Below, in pieces: positions 51,230-63,379 of a stretch of DNA of 64,000 bases. Origin of the DNA: Carettochelys insculpta (lineage: Eukaryota; Chordata; Testudines; Carettochelyidae); assembly GCF_033958435.1 (NCBI RefSeq), contig NC_134147.1:49470001-49534000 (forward strand), in the 5' to 3' direction. Within the stretch, counting starts at the first letter, position 1, and each line of letters begins with the position of its first letter. The notes under the pieces are model-generated. The model was not told the DNA's origin. It saw nothing but the letters and a program-made list of their open reading frames with translations, and did not search any database. The position numbers and the translations under genes were made by a program.

Positions 51230-51603
51230 GTATGCAAGAATCCATTGCAAACTGTGACTAGGAAGGCAACTGGCATTCTCATAGTACAAACAACAAGTAA
51301 CATGACCAAGCTCCATACTCCTGCAGGAAAGTTGTCATTTCTGTTTGTAGATGTTCTCTCATTGGAGAAGTCACAGTATGAGAGAGTGTTATACTTACAT
51401 AAGGAGGGTCTGAATTAATTCGTCCCTGATAGCTAGCTGGGGGGAGAGAGAGAGATCTCAGGAGCAAACTTATTTACATGAACAGCCCTACTCTGCCCAC
51501 ATGTCTAGCAGACAGGAGTTGTGTAACTCCAAATGATCAGCTTTAGCTGGTGTTGAGTTACAAGTCACTTTAGAATCACATTAGGGAGGGCGGGAGGGAG
51601 ACT

Positions 51604-52650
51604 TTGCTTCACTCTGGACATGTGCCCACAATGCTACATGACATCTGGAGAAGCATCTCAGCTGGTGCTGGATGTGGTGCAAGGAATGCCAGAGCTGGAA
51701 GTCCCAGCGCCACAGGGGAAAACCACAGAGGCAGAATCATCACTCAGAGCCAGAACCACGTTGGAGAGGGCGCTGAAGGATGCCATTGGCTGCCAGTGCG
51801 TAGAAAAACTGACACAGAAGAGGGATCTCGGCAGGGCTTTCCAGGTCATGTGCAAATGGCACCCAGCAACCACTTCCTCCCTGGGGCAGTTTCACCTCAA
51901 TTGCTGGTTGGAGGCTCATCCACTGGACCCAACTCAACTGCATGGAGCCATTTGCCACAGGAGTCAAGACAAGTGATGCGGGATATGCAGCTATGCCAGC
52001 AAGATGCTGCCCTACATCTTGTGTCACTGCAAGCCCCTCTCCGGGGCCTAGTAGCTGTCACACATCACCATCCAAGCTCACCTGATCATATCTCATAGAG
52101 CTGGAAGGGACCTTGAGAGGTCATCAACTCTAGTCCCCTGCCCTCGTGGCAGGATCAAGCACCATCCCTGACAGATTTTTTTTTCAAATCTATTTGCCCC
52201 CAACCTCTAAATGGCCTTCTCAAGGACTGAGGTCAGAGCCCTGGGTTTACAAGGCTAGGACTCAAACCACTGAGCTGTCCCTCCCTGCAACAGAGCCATC
52301 CCACCACCCTGGGAAGGTTGTTGTGAACTCCGCCATTCTTTGGATGGACGGCTAACTGCAACTGGATACCAGCATCACCAACAAGGACTGAAAGAAGGTC
52401 ACCATTCATGGTGGACATTGCGGTACCCTCTGAGAAGAGGGCTCCAGACTTCAACGATGCCTGAGCTTGAAAGTTGGGAAAATACGAGCCCCTGGCTGGG
52501 CAATGAGTGAGTGCTGAGAGAATGTGGAATTGGTTGATGCTATTCTCAGATGGTGCAGCAACTCATAGTGTTCGATGAACATCAACAAATGGTCGAGGGA
52601 CATCTACTTTGAACTCATCACTAGGTATCAGCAGTAGCAGGAGGGACAAG
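51604..52650 (+). pseudogene. Decayed retroposon C-terminus resembling R2/RLE-type elements
   Basis: Plus frames give LTQKRDLGRAFQVMCKWHPA-like sequence, then CGICSYASKMLPYILCHCKP, a C-x2-C...H...C zinc knuckle that resembles the one before the restriction-like endonuclease of R2-group retroposons (LPHVLxHC). After an inserted CR1 end (52086-52295) come VVNSAILWMDG, LQLDTSITNKD, KKVTIHGG and LKVGKYEPLA, fitting the endonuclease section that in relatives reads ...PDIV...VxIVDVTVPFE...KxxKYxPLA. Stops and shifts are many. Family assignment is by memory. Confidence 0.5.
52086..52295 (-). mobile_element. CR1 3' end fragment inside the R2-like remnant
   Basis: TATCTCATAGAGCTGGAAGG and GAGAGGTCATCAAC are the reverse of the CR1 3' tail; it separates two parts of the older retroposon. 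Confidence 0.75.
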
Positions 52651-52719
52651 CTAGAATGCTGATGAGAAACATGGTCAGGAAAGTAACTCAATAGGCCAGT
52701 ACCTACAAGAAGTTCAAGA

Positions 52720-52890
52720 GTGGGATGGAGTGGGGTGGAGGCCTCAGGGTGTGGGGCAGGAGTCACGGGAAGGGGTTGGCAGATGAGGGGGTGCAGGTGT
52801 CAGGGCAGGGGGATGTAGGATGGGGGTGGGCTCAGGACAGTGGGTTAGAGGATGTGGGGAAAGCATGGGTCTGGGAGTGCAGCCACCACA
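52720..52890. repeat. G-rich degenerate minisatellite
   Basis: Runs of GGGG with TGG/CAGG spacers and loosely repeated GTCAGGGCAGGGGGATG-like phrases. It is not coding. Confidence 0.5.
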
Positions 52891-53384
52891 ATTGCTCAGC
52901 TGCCCAAACACTGGGGTGACTGGGACTGCCCTTCTCGGCCACTTGAGGACAAGAGCTGTAGCCTGGATGTTCTGCGGCTCTGCTGCCCAGGGTGCTGGCA
53001 GCACCCAGAGTCCTAACCCTCCTACTGGTATGCCCAGCTTATTCTACCATTTGGTCATTGTTTATGTGCTATATTTATCCTTTTAAAACAAACTTTGTAT
53101 TTGTGGATAATCTAAGCACTGTACCCAGATATGCAGACACTCTTCTCTTAACCTGCACACTATGTGCATTTTAAACATTAGCTTTAATTAATACTTTACA
53201 TGTGGAGTGAAATATTTTCTTCGTTGTATGACTAAAGAGGAGCAGAACTATGCTGAGCTTGTCCTGATTGAGGGGTCACTGTCAGCTGAAATGAGCCTGT
53301 GACATAGGAGAGGTGGGGACAGGTGTCACAGTTAGGACTTGTGGACTCTCCCTAAAGTGTCCCTGGTCTGGCTTAACCTGTTTG
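52891..53384. other. No feature recognised
   Basis: Short stretch between the G-rich block and a Penelope-like tail; nothing supported. Confidence 0.3.
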
Positions 53385-53505
53385 AAGAAGTGGGTCTTTC
53401 CCACAAATGCTCATTCCTTAATAAATAAAAATGTTAGTCTTTAAGGTTCTACAGGACTGGTTGCTGTGTTTTGGGAAGATACAGACTAACAGGCTATCCC
53501 CTGAG
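53385..53505 (+). repeat. Penelope-like terminal fragment
   Basis: GAAGAAGTGGGTCTTTCCCA, GTTAGTCTTTAAGGTTCTAC and ATACAGACTAACAGGCTATC match the right arm of 35805-36176. Confidence 0.5.
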
Positions 53506-53721
53506 AGCTAAATAGCCTTTATTAAGAGCTTTTTGTTACGTTGAAGTACTCATATGTGAGCTGGAATCATGTGTGGTGGAGGCAGTGTTTGTGCCCACCC
53601 TGCGAAGAGCTGAAAATCACTGAGACTGAAGTGCAGTGGTCACAGCAGAGAGACAGGTGGCAGCAGAAGATGACTGACAGTTGGCTAGAGAACCAGCAGC
53701 TGGCGAGGCAGTGAGCAGAAC

Positions 53722-54740
53722 ATAGAACCACAGAATCCTAGGGCTGGAAGGGACCTCAGGAGGTCATCTAGTTCAGCACCCTGCTTCAAGCAGGATCAGC
53801 CCCCACTAAGTCATCCCAGCCAGGACCTTGTCAAGCCAGGACTTAAAAACCTCTAGGGATGGAGAATCCACCACCTCTCTGGGCAACACATTCCAGTGCT
53901 TCACCAACCTCCTGGGGAAATAGTTTTTCCTAATATCCAACTTACTCCCCCTTCTGAAACTTCAGACCATTGCTCCTTGTTTTGCTGTCTGTCACCACTG
54001 AGAACAGTTTTTGTCCACCTTCTTTAGAGCTTCCCTTCAGGAAGTTGAAGGCTGCTATTAAATGACCCCTCAGTCTTCTCTTCTGTAAACTAAACAAGCC
54101 CAGATCCCTCAGCCTGTCCTCATATGTCTTGTGCTCCAGCCCCTTAATCATTTTTGTTGCCCTCTACTGAACCTGCTCCAGCAAATCCACATCCTTTTTA
54201 TACTGGGAGGCCCAAAACTGAACACAATATTCCAGATGTGGCCTCACCAGTACCGAATAGAGGGGAACAGCCACTTCTCTAGATCTGCTCGAAATGCTCC
54301 TCCTAATGCACCCCAATAAGCCATTAGCCTTCTTGGCCACAAGGGTACACTGTTTACTCATATCCAACCTTTCATCCACCATAACCCCTAGGTCCCTTCC
54401 CGCTGTACTGCAGCTTAGCCAGTTGGTCCTCAGCCTGTAACAATGCTTGGGATTCTTATGCCCCAGGTGCAGCACTCTACGCTTCTCCTTGTTGAACCGC
54501 ATCAGATTTCTTTTGGCCCAATCCTCCAATTTATCCAGGTCACTCTGGATCCTGTCCCTACCCTCCAATGTATCTACCTCTCCCCCTAGCTTCGTGCTGT
54601 TCGCAAACCTACTGAGGGTGCAATCCAGTCCCTCATCCAGGTCATTAATAAAGGTGATGAACAACATGGGCCCCGGAACTGGGCCTTGGGGCACTCTGCT
54701 TGAAACCAGCCACCATCCAGATATTGAGCCATGTCTCTGG
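53722..54740 (-). mobile_element. 5'-truncated CR1 LINE, minus strand
   Basis: The 3' tail lies at 53722-53790 (AATCCTAGGGCTGGAAGGGA in reverse). The body carries RT from the GVPQG block to the C-terminus. It belongs to a different, more bird-like CR1 subfamily than the copies at 15860 and 20880. Confidence 0.85.
53942..54740 (-). pseudogene. CR1 reverse transcriptase remnant
   Basis: Minus frames give WWLVSSRVPQGPVPGPMLF, INDLDEGLDCTLSRFANSTK, LDKLEDWAKRNLMRFNKEKR, RDLGVMVDERLDMSKQC, LLGCIRRSISSRSREVAVPL and VRPHLEYCVQFWASQYKKD. After a frameshift, MIKGLEHKTYEDRLRDLGLF follows. The catalytic FADDTK is here FANSTK, so both aspartates are lost. The frame from 54841 down is open, but upstream of about 54740 it no longer looks like CR1. 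Confidence 0.85.
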
Positions 54741-55689
54741 TGAGGCAACACATGGCTGGTGGGTTGACCAGGCAGTGAAGAATCATGACCGGCTGGGCAG
54801 CCAGGCAGCAAGGCACTGCGGTTGCTGGGGCAGCCAGCCAAAGCAAGTGTTCAGGTAGCAGAGCAAGCAAGGTACCTTCTTCTCCAGGTGATAGAGAAAC
54901 TCACCTGGATGCCCCACTGAACCCGGAGTCCTCACTGACCAGAGACAACCCCTGTGAGTGAGGGATGGTGAGGGAGCAGAGAGGGGCACAGAAAAGGAAC
55001 TTTGGGTATAAAACTCAAGAACATGAGGCAGAAGACCCTGCCCCACACACTCAGGTGAGTGTCCTGCTCGGTTTAAGAGTTTATAAATCCTGCTTGCGAC
55101 ATTCTCACTAATCACTTTTGGGTGTCTTCTCTTCTTTCATTCAAAGTTTTTTTTCTGCACTCAGACTCTGAGCTGGTGAGTGGGGAAGTATGGCCTCTCC
55201 AAGGCGCCCAGGGTGATATGTACTTTTTCCAGGTTTTTGTTGGGGATTTCTTGAGAAGGAACCCCTGGATATAGAACACAGCCCTGGCTGCTGTCAACTC
55301 CAGCTGAGAGAAGGGCTACACTTACAATGTGGGTTCATGTAGCACTTCTGTCCATGAACCTGAAGAAACTGTACAGGTTTTATTGAATTTACCTTCATCT
55401 TTATGTTATCAGCAGATTCTGTTCTTTGCAGATTCCCCATGAGAACCGATATTTCGCCACATTCAAAGGGTAGTGTTGGGAGTGATCAAAGGGCTAACTA
55501 CATCAGCATGTACAGAGATTGCCAGGGACATTTGCGTGGAACTGACCAGGAATGGAATTGCATATTTAAAAACATACATCTATATTGTTTTCACTTTGTT
55601 AGCATGATTATTAGATCTGTGCTCTCTGCTGAGGCCAAGTTTGTTTCCTCATAAGCTCTGTGATGTTACTGTATTTTTATAATAATTAT
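54741..55689. other. Intronic stretch, nothing firmly recognised
   Basis: Mixed sequence with short frames. No exon of IHO1 or repeat end was found. Confidence 0.3.
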
Positions 55690-56545
55690 AAAACCGTTTT
55701 GGTGATCACTGTACCAGATTTGCATCAAATCTTGCACCACGTGAGGTGCCTTCTGAAAGCTGGGCATGCCCTGAATCTGTTTATGCTACTTGTATATCTG
55801 TGCCATGCTTGTATTTACAGTTATAGGTATTGCCTTTATTCCTGCATTAGAAATGTTTTAAAGTGCTGCAATTGACAATGGGGAGTGAGATCATCTCTCT
55901 AGTAAGGTGACATCAGCTGAACAGAAGAACAGAAACCAGATACCCAGATGTGGGCTCCACATCTTATGGAAATTGACTGAGACATGCTGGCTAACCCAGC
56001 CACCAATGGCAGAATGCCCCAGCAGGCCACCTGATCGGGTGGTCCTCCATTGCCTCCGAGAAGAAGAAAGGGTTTTTCCACCCACATGGCAAGTCTATAA
56101 GAGGTCCCTGGTAGTGATCATGTTGTTCTTCATTCTTCATGACCTAAGCCTGTGTGGACTAGGGGCCCATCCCTCACAGGATGTATTGCAGAGGCTCTCA
56201 AGAATAGTAGTTTGTACCATCACTGGCCTGCATCAATAGCTTTAACTGACGTATGTAATGTATCACTTCAAAAGTTTTCTCTCTCACCCTGTTCTGTCTT
56301 TCTTTGTTAATAAGCCTTTAGGCTTTAGATTGTAAAGGGTTGTCCCAGTGTGCTGGTTTGGGTAAGAGCTGAGTGTATATTGACCAGGGAACGTAGCTGT
56401 GCCCTTTGGGGTCTGGAAGAATCTGTCTGGATTTGGAGAAATAGGTTCTCCTAACCTCTCGCCTGAGTGAGGAGTATTGCTGCTTTGGGCACTAGGAGCA
56501 GCTGGGCAGTCGGTGGGTTTGCTCACCCTGGCTCAGAACCCCTAG
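55690..56545 (+). repeat. LTR-like repeat family X, plus-strand copy
   Basis: It aligns in reverse with 50201-50803 and 48700-49187: TGTGCCATGCTTGTATTTACA, GAAATGTTTTA, CACCAATGGCAGAATGCC, TTAATAAGCC (poly(A)-like), GTGTATATTGACCAGGGAAC and GGGGTCTGGAAGAATCTG. This copy has no large insertion and gives the order of the parts. Confidence 0.6.
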
Positions 56546-57299
56546 TAATATTACAAGCTCTTTGTCATATTCTAAAGATCCCCAGGCTCATACTAATCCT
56601 ACCATGTTTTGTTGGGAAAAGTAATTACTCCAGTCTCCAGTATGAAGGATTCTCTCCTGGCTGAGAAATAATTTCTAGCTCTGTGTATTTCATTAAAAAA
56701 TGTGAAAAATATGACAAATGAATCCAAAGTGAACTACATTTTGTGGAGAATCTTTGATAAAATCCAATTGTGTATGCCACTGCCTTTCTTCTGAGATATT
56801 TTTAGAGGTATCTGATAATACAGAGTTTGAAATTCTAGTTCCTATTTAGTGAGAATAAGAATAATATATAATAGAAAGGGATATACAAATATTTAATTTT
56901 ACATATTTAGGCAAAGTCGTGAATTCTGTTCTGTTTATTCTGTGAATCAGTTTTGTGTTTTCATGATCACCAAAGAAAGCATTTTTTAAAAGATCCCATC
57001 TACGCAGAAGGATTACTCTTGGGTCTCACCACTCAGCTCAAGACATCCTTGGCTCAAAGTTTTGGGTCCTCTGAAACAGTAATAGTGGTGGCTAACGCAT
57101 GGGCCTTCCCTTCATTAGCCGTTTGTACACTCCTAGCTGCCATTATCTCAGCCCCAGAACTTTCAAGTCACTCCCTTCTTGGCTAGTGTCAGCCACTGGA
57201 TTTGAATGAGAGGATCTGTTCACATGTTCTTAAAGAATGGGTATAATTTGCAAAGTGTGAGTGGTCCCACAGTAGACCTGCAGTGAAGCTGTCCTTTTG
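56546..57299. other. Intronic AT-rich stretch
   Basis: No feature recognised. Confidence 0.3.
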
Positions 57300-57680
57300 A
57301 GGGGTAGGGGAGGGCCTGGGACAAATCAGCCTCCCCACAACTCTCCACCTCATCCACCCCATGTGCCCTTCCGCCTAGCTGTCCCTCGCCTCCTCACCTC
57401 CCTGCGTGCCCACCTGCCACACTTCTCCTTCCGTCAGTCCTCCTCACACTTGTCTCCTCATCCTGCTGCCTGCCTCTCCACTCCCTGCTAGTCTTCTCAC
57501 TGTCCAGCTGCCCCTTGCACCTGTTTCCTCACCACCCTCCCACCTGGCACTTGCCTCCACACCCTGCTCACACGCTTGCCTGCCTCCTCACCTGAACACC
57601 AGGGTGAACACACATAAGTCAGGATGCAAGATAAGGACTAAATATCAGGAGACTCCCAAGTTTACTGATGTGTGAGGCCT
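57300..57680. repeat. Pyrimidine-rich low-complexity tract
   Basis: The + strand is dominated by C and T, with recurring CCTCCTCACC and CTGCCTGCCTC phrases; proline/serine frames across it are composition artefacts. Confidence 0.6.
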
Positions 57681-57816
57681 CCCAAGTGCAGGACCTGGGG
57701 CAGTTGCCCCAATTCATAGTACCCAAAGGATGGCTCTGTCTGCAGCTTTGTTTAAACTTGGCAAACTTAGAGCCATGGTAACATTGTCATCTCATGGTTC
57801 TCAAGCCATGCTAGAA

Positions 57817-58345
57817 CAGCAGTTCCCAGCCTTTTCGAGACAGCAACCCATTTTGACAATTCAGTAAGACTTTGTGGCCCAAGACCAATTAAATCTGTTG
57901 TGGGTGGAGAAAAAATTATTTTATAAATCTCAGTTCATGCCCTGCCCCCCACCTTCCCCAGGTTTAAACCCCTCAGAGCCCCAAAATGTCCCCCCCACCT
58001 CACATGAGTGCTGCTGCCTGCCGCTGCCCCTTTGCTGGGTCGTCACCACATCCTCAATGTGGCTCCCCTCAAGCCCTTCTACTTCCTTCTGCCACCAAAT
58101 GGGACTCAATTTAATTGATTTAATTGCTGGATCCCTCGTGCCACCCATTAAACCAATTAAATTGAGTTCAATTTCAGCATGGCCAGGCAGAGAGTGGGAG
58201 CCAGAGGAGTGAGCTCAGCAATGGCAGGAGCGGCAAATGGCTCCTTAAAAAGCCACATGTGGCTCAGAGCCACCTAGCTGGGGACCCTTAGAAAATCTAA
58301 TGGTGACCCATGTTTGAGTCCCGACCCATAGGCTGGGAATCCCTG
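57817..58345. mobile_element. hAT-like non-autonomous element
   Basis: Ends CAGCAGTTCCCAGCCT and, in reverse, CAGGGATTCCCAGCCT. The flanks TGCTAGAA and CTCTAGAA share their last six bases, a decayed 8-bp duplication. Confidence 0.75.
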
Positions 58346-58968
58346 CTCTAGAATATCCAGGGTAGTAAGAAGTGTACTGAAGCCCAGTCTTCCCTCAAGC
58401 AGTGAACTATCTCCCTGGACTGTACTGCATGCAATCAGATCTTCAGCCTCTCTCGGAAGTAGGAGAAGTTTGCTGTCAAAAGGAACCAATTCTGGAAACA
58501 ATGCTTCTTCGAGTAGTCCCTGTGGGTGCTCCACATCAGGTGCTGGGCTTGTCCGGGCTCCACAGATGGAGAACTTTCTAGAGCTGTGATCAGCTGGACC
58601 ACACACGTGCAGCTGCTGTCCCTCGCTGTTCGTGCCCTTTTGGTAACATGCACTGTCTGGTTCCCACCAATTTCTCTTCAACCGCCTCAATCTGCAGACA
58701 TAATGTTTTCTTCTTCTCTCCTCATGGGGATCCTTTAGCATGAGACTATCTCAAGAGCCTTTGTACATAGTTATTTACTTATTTTAATCGTTCCTCCTTT
58801 CTCCTGTTAAAAAAAAGAAGAAAATTCAAGTGATCAGTTAAAATTTAGTATTTGCAGTAACATCATCTACCTTCTATAGCAAAGAGTGTTCATGCAATTA
58901 TTCCTTGAAAGAAAAAAAGAAGCAGTTTACTATTAGCTTTCATTGTTGTTCCTACGTAAAGCACCAAC

Positions 58969-60850
58969 ATGTCTGGCTTTCCGGGGTTCAAGAAATGTGA
59001 CGCATGCCGCAAGGCGATGCAGGTGTCAGGCGGGCATGCCTCTTGTATCAAATGCCTCAGTGAAGCCCACGTGCCCCAAAAATGTGTGCATTTTTCTAAG
59101 CTTACAACAAGAGCCTGCTGTGACCAAGAGATCTGGCTCCGAGTGCTGCTATTTGATAAAGCCCTCCAGCCTTTGTCATCAGAAGCTGCAGCTTCCACCA
59201 TGGCTCACTCACATAAAAGGCAAGCATTGTCAACCTTAGAGACCTTGCCAAAGAAAGTCTGGGATCCAGAAGCTCAGATAAGCCCCCACAAGAAAGGCTC
59301 TGAGTCAGCTGCACTGAAACCAGCCTTACCCATGAAACCAGCAAAGAAACCTGCTGCGGTGCGGTCCCCAGAGATGTCAGTACCTAAGTCAGCATTGGCA
59401 CCAGTGGTCTCAAAACACAAAGCACTGGTAAAGTTGCCTGTGCCGAGATGTTTGCTGGCGCCACAGGCTATGGCACTGGCTCAAGATTCCATATCAAGAC
59501 CTGCACCCAGAGACATAATGCTCAGGAATAGGCCACCAAAAGTTACGACACTGAAATGCTGGGCACTGAGAGACTCAACACCAACAGACCCAGTACCATA
59601 TGACTCAGTGCTGAGGACAGCATCAAGAGACATGGCACCAAAGACAATACCAAGGGAGCTAGTACTGAGGACGGCACCAAGGAAACTGGCACCAAGACAG
59701 TCTATACCAAATGAACTGATGCCGAGAGCTACTGCATCTCGTCACAGGGAACCATGTGAGGCTCCTGCAAAAGCTGAGCACCATAGCCCTTCCCCGTGTC
59801 CACAGTCCTTAACCTTTTCTCCAGCACCCTCACTATCCACACAACGGCACTCATTCACACTGCCTCAGGACTTGCCACATCTTTCTTCTCCTGGGAGGCT
59901 ACTCGCGCCATTTCTAAGCCCAGTGAGATCTCGTATTGCATATTACCAACATCGCTTCTCAGCTTCTCCTTCACCAAGACCTTATTATGTGCGTTCTGAA
60001 TCTCCTCACTCATCATACTTATCTTCAAGGGACTGGTATCAAGCACACCCATCCCCACCCAGATCATATTATTATCGATGACCTCATTGCTCCTATTCAC
60101 CATATTATTCATCTTATCGACACAGATCACCTTTTAAGGGAGACACGCTGTGCCTCTATTTCTTCCAGGTATTCACCTATTCCTCTGCCATCATCTTCCA
60201 TTCATCGCCATACCCTGCCCCAGCAGAACTCTGAGCTGGAGGAGGGAAAGGTATTGGGCAATGATGACCACCAAGTGGCTGTTTCTCCAACCGACCAGTT
60301 GTCCTTGCTGAATGAGGCTGTCATACCGGGAGATATGTCCTCCCCCCATGACACTAAGCAATCTGATGAATTATTCAAGCATGTCACCCTCAGTCAAAAG
60401 GTTAAAATAGCAGAGGTGGAGGAAAAGAGGCATCGTCTCCTCAAAAATATGCGACCGGTCCAAAGCTCCAAAATTGCTATCGCTATAGATGAGACTATAT
60501 TGGAGGCTGCTGAGGACGTTTGGCAAACTCCAGCATCTGTGCCACCTTCCAGCAAGCGCATGGACGAGTGGCATTTTGTTCCTGCTAGAGGGATGGAGTT
60601 TTTATTCACTCATCCCCAGCCTAGCTTGCTTGTGGTTGACTCTGCTCACCACAGATCCAAAGCACCTCACTTTAAGACACCTTTACTGGACAAGGACTCA
60701 AAGAGGCTGGACCTTTTTGGCAGGAAAGTCTACTCTTCTGCCACTCTTTTATTACATGCTGCCAACTACTTAGCCCATTTACCTCGTCACGGCTTCGGCA
60801 ATTGCTCTGAATTGGTGCCCTTAATGAATTATTTGCCAGAATCGAAATGA
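58969..60850 (+). pseudogene. DIRS ORF1 (Gag-like) with a frameshift
   Basis: The first frame (58969-60081) starts MSGFPGFKKCDACRKAMQV and has a Cys/His cluster, CDAC, then CIKCLSEAH and QKC, within 50 residues. A long Pro/Ser/Lys region with short repeats (KLAPRQS, ELVLRTAPR) follows, ending in a Ser/Pro/Tyr-rich part. A shift to another frame near 60000-60140 continues to 60850 with ELEEGKVLGNDDHQ, RPVQSSKIAIAIDETILEAA and SSATLLLHAANYLAHL. In DIRS elements this protein is thought to bind RNA and form particles. The frameshift and following stops make it non-functional here. Confidence 0.8.
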
Positions 60851-61159
60851 CCTTTTTTAAGTACAGGAGGGATATGCGTCCGCTACAGCAGCTGTTCAGA
60901 TTGTATTGGATGTAGCTATTACAGCCGCATGCGCCACCACTTCGGCTATAGTTATGAGCTGTGCCTCCTATTTGTAGTTGGCAGGAGTGCCAAAAGAGCT
61001 CCAGGCTAAGATGGAAGATCTTCCTTCTGATAGGTCCAAACTGTTTGCCAGAAGGACTGATTCTGTCCTACATTCAAGGGAAGACTCGTGCAAAACATTC
61101 ATACTGTAGGAATGGACACACCTCCCTACTGACAACGCTGATTCTCTCCATACCATAGG

Positions 61160-61990
61160 CACTTGGATTATTCGTACCACAAACATTCTTTCCATCAGCA
61201 GCAGCATGTGTTCGACCAACCTCGCTCATGACGTCTGCCCAAGCACCAAAATAACAACAATTGGACTCAACCTCACCAGTCTGCCAGGTAGCAGGTTTGA
61301 CAGTTTTGTCCAGGACACTGAACCAGCTCACCTCGCCCTCTTGGACTGTCATACCACCCACCGGTTTCACCATTGTCTGAGGCCCTTTTTCTATCAATGG
61401 GCCTCCATCACCACCAACAAGTGGGTTCTAGAAATCATTTGGCCAAGCTATCCTATTCCCTTCCTCTCCATCCCATCAACCTCCCTACCTACCCTGTCCT
61501 TCTTCAGGGGCCCCTCTTACAAGAGGTTGCTGTGCAAAGACGTCAACCACCTCCTTCTCACTGGAGCCATGAAAAGGTTTCCAGAAGAATTCAAGGGAAA
61601 GGAGTTTTACTCCCACTACTTTCTCATGCAGAAAAGAAAGGGCAGGTAGAAACCAATACTAGACCTTCAGGGCCTGAATCGATATTTACAGAAACGATGG
61701 TTCAAGATGATGATGCTAGCTTCCATCATACCAGCACTGGAGCACAACAACTGGTTTGCTGCCCTCGACCTTCAGGGCACTTCCATCTGACAGTCCATCC
61801 AGTGCACAGACAGTTTGTCCACTTCACAGTGGGCACGGGCACAGAACATTTTCAATATCGGGTGCTACCCTTTGGGCTGTCCACCGTGCTGAGCATATTT
61901 TCCAAAAATCTGGCGGAAGTCGCGGCCCATTTAAGTTGAGAAGGAGTCATCATTTTTCCCTACCTTGACAACTACCTTATCAAGAGCAAA
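61160..61990 (+). pseudogene. DIRS reverse transcriptase (broken)
   Basis: Frames read FFYQWASITTNKWVLEII, EEFKGKEFYSHYFLMQKRKG, then after a shift LASIIPALEHNNWFAALDLQ-like sequence, VHRQFVHFTVGTGTEHFQYR and VLPFGLSTVLSIFSK. The catalytic box reads FPYLDNYLIK where YLDD is expected, so the second Asp is Asn. A stop precedes it (ACC...TGA near 61938). Activity is excluded. Confidence 0.85.
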
Positions 61991-62384
61991 TCGCTAACAG
62001 AGACTTCCAAAATAGTTGCTGTCACAAAGAGTACATTCAGTCATCTCAGACTGTTAGTCAACCACCAGAAATCTACTTTCATCCCTACACAGAACCTGGA
62101 GTTCATAGGGGCCAGGCTCAACACAATCTCTGCCAGAGAGTACCTGCCCCTGCAAAGGTTTTAGGCAATCTGGGACTTAATACAAGTCATTACCACAAGC
62201 TGAACGGTTCAGATAGCCATGTGCTTAAAGCTAATGGGCCCTGTGATGGCTACCACGTATGTAGTGCAACATGCCAGACTTCACTTTTGCACTTTACAGC
62301 ATTGGCTAAGCTCCATCTAACAATTAGACAAAGAGCATTTTACACAGGTCAGTTTCTCTTCCTCTAAAGGTCCATCAGTCCCTC

Positions 62385-62900
62385 ACATGGTGGATGAAAC
62401 AGCACAACCTGCTGGAGGAGGTACCTTTTCAACATCAACAAGCTACAGTGCATATCACTACGGACACTTCCCTTCTAGGCTGGGGCACCCATATGGGTAC
62501 CAGATTGGTTCAAAGGCGCTGATCACCAACCGAGATGCTATTGCACATCAACCTATTAGAGCTCAGACCAGGCCTCAATGCCTGTTATTTCTGCGAGCAC
62601 ATTTCCAACACCACAGTCAAAACACTTAGCAACAACATCACAATGATGTATTATATCAATTGGCAGGGCAGAGCACACTCACAATCCCAATGTGGGGAAG
62701 CCATCTGACTGTGGAACTGGTGCATACAGAACAACACCATACATGTGGCATCTTATGTACTTGGACCAGCCACTGTTATAGCAGATTCCCTCTGCAGGCA
62801 CTTTGCCCCAGACCACGAGTGGGAGCTTCATAATGGGAGTCTCTCTCTCCTCTTTCACCGATGGGGCACTCCCCAGGTAGACCTTTTCTCCCTCTAACTA
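62385..62900 (+). pseudogene. DIRS RNase H region
   Basis: Pieces in shifting frames: VHITTDTSLLGWGTHMGT, HINLLELRPGLNA, VKTLSNNITMMYYINWQG, SYVLGPATVIADSLCRHF and RWGTPQVDLFSL. These follow the RNase H order of DIRS (D-x-S-xxGWG, xNLLExxA, D/N-NxxxxxYI, ADxLSR). Stops interrupt it. Confidence 0.75.
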
Positions 62901-63379
62901 AACAAGAAATGCCATTATTATTGCTCAAGGGGTGGAGTAGGGACCAAGGCACTGGGTGATGCTTTTCTCATCAAATGGAAGGGAGCCCTGTTCCATGCCT
63001 TCCCTCCCACAGTGCTCATATCCAAGGTCTTGCACAAGATTTGGACAGATGGGGCCACAGTCATATAAGTAGCACCTGCATGGGCTCACCAGCATTGTTT
63101 TCCATTGCTGCATTGTATGTGGCCACACCCTCCCTACACACTCCTAGAACTTTCTGACCTTCTATATCAGAACCAAGGATCCGAACTTCAACCTCAGATA
63201 CAGACCCTCCACCTCACAGCATGGCTCCTAGTTGGCTCAATGCATCCAAACACTTTTGCTCCACACAAGTTAAAGAGGTCCTGATAAAAGGCTGTCAGCA
63301 AACTACCTGAGTCACTTACCTCTCCAAATGGTGCAGGTTTGCTTCATGGTGCTCCTCATGTGACCTAGAACCACAGTCT

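Noticed and set aside
51604..52098. 164-codon frame as a possible IHO1 or other host exon
   Set aside because: A neighbouring frame matches a retroposon knuckle region and stops interrupt it; it shows no similarity to IHO1 coiled coil.
57297..57675. Pro/Ser/His-rich frames
   Set aside because: Composition of a pyrimidine-rich tract; no start context or domain.
51230..58400. Search for the next IHO1 coding exon (coiled-coil start)
   Set aside because: No frame with acceptor/donor and the expected heptad-rich sequence was found by eye; it is probably beyond the window.
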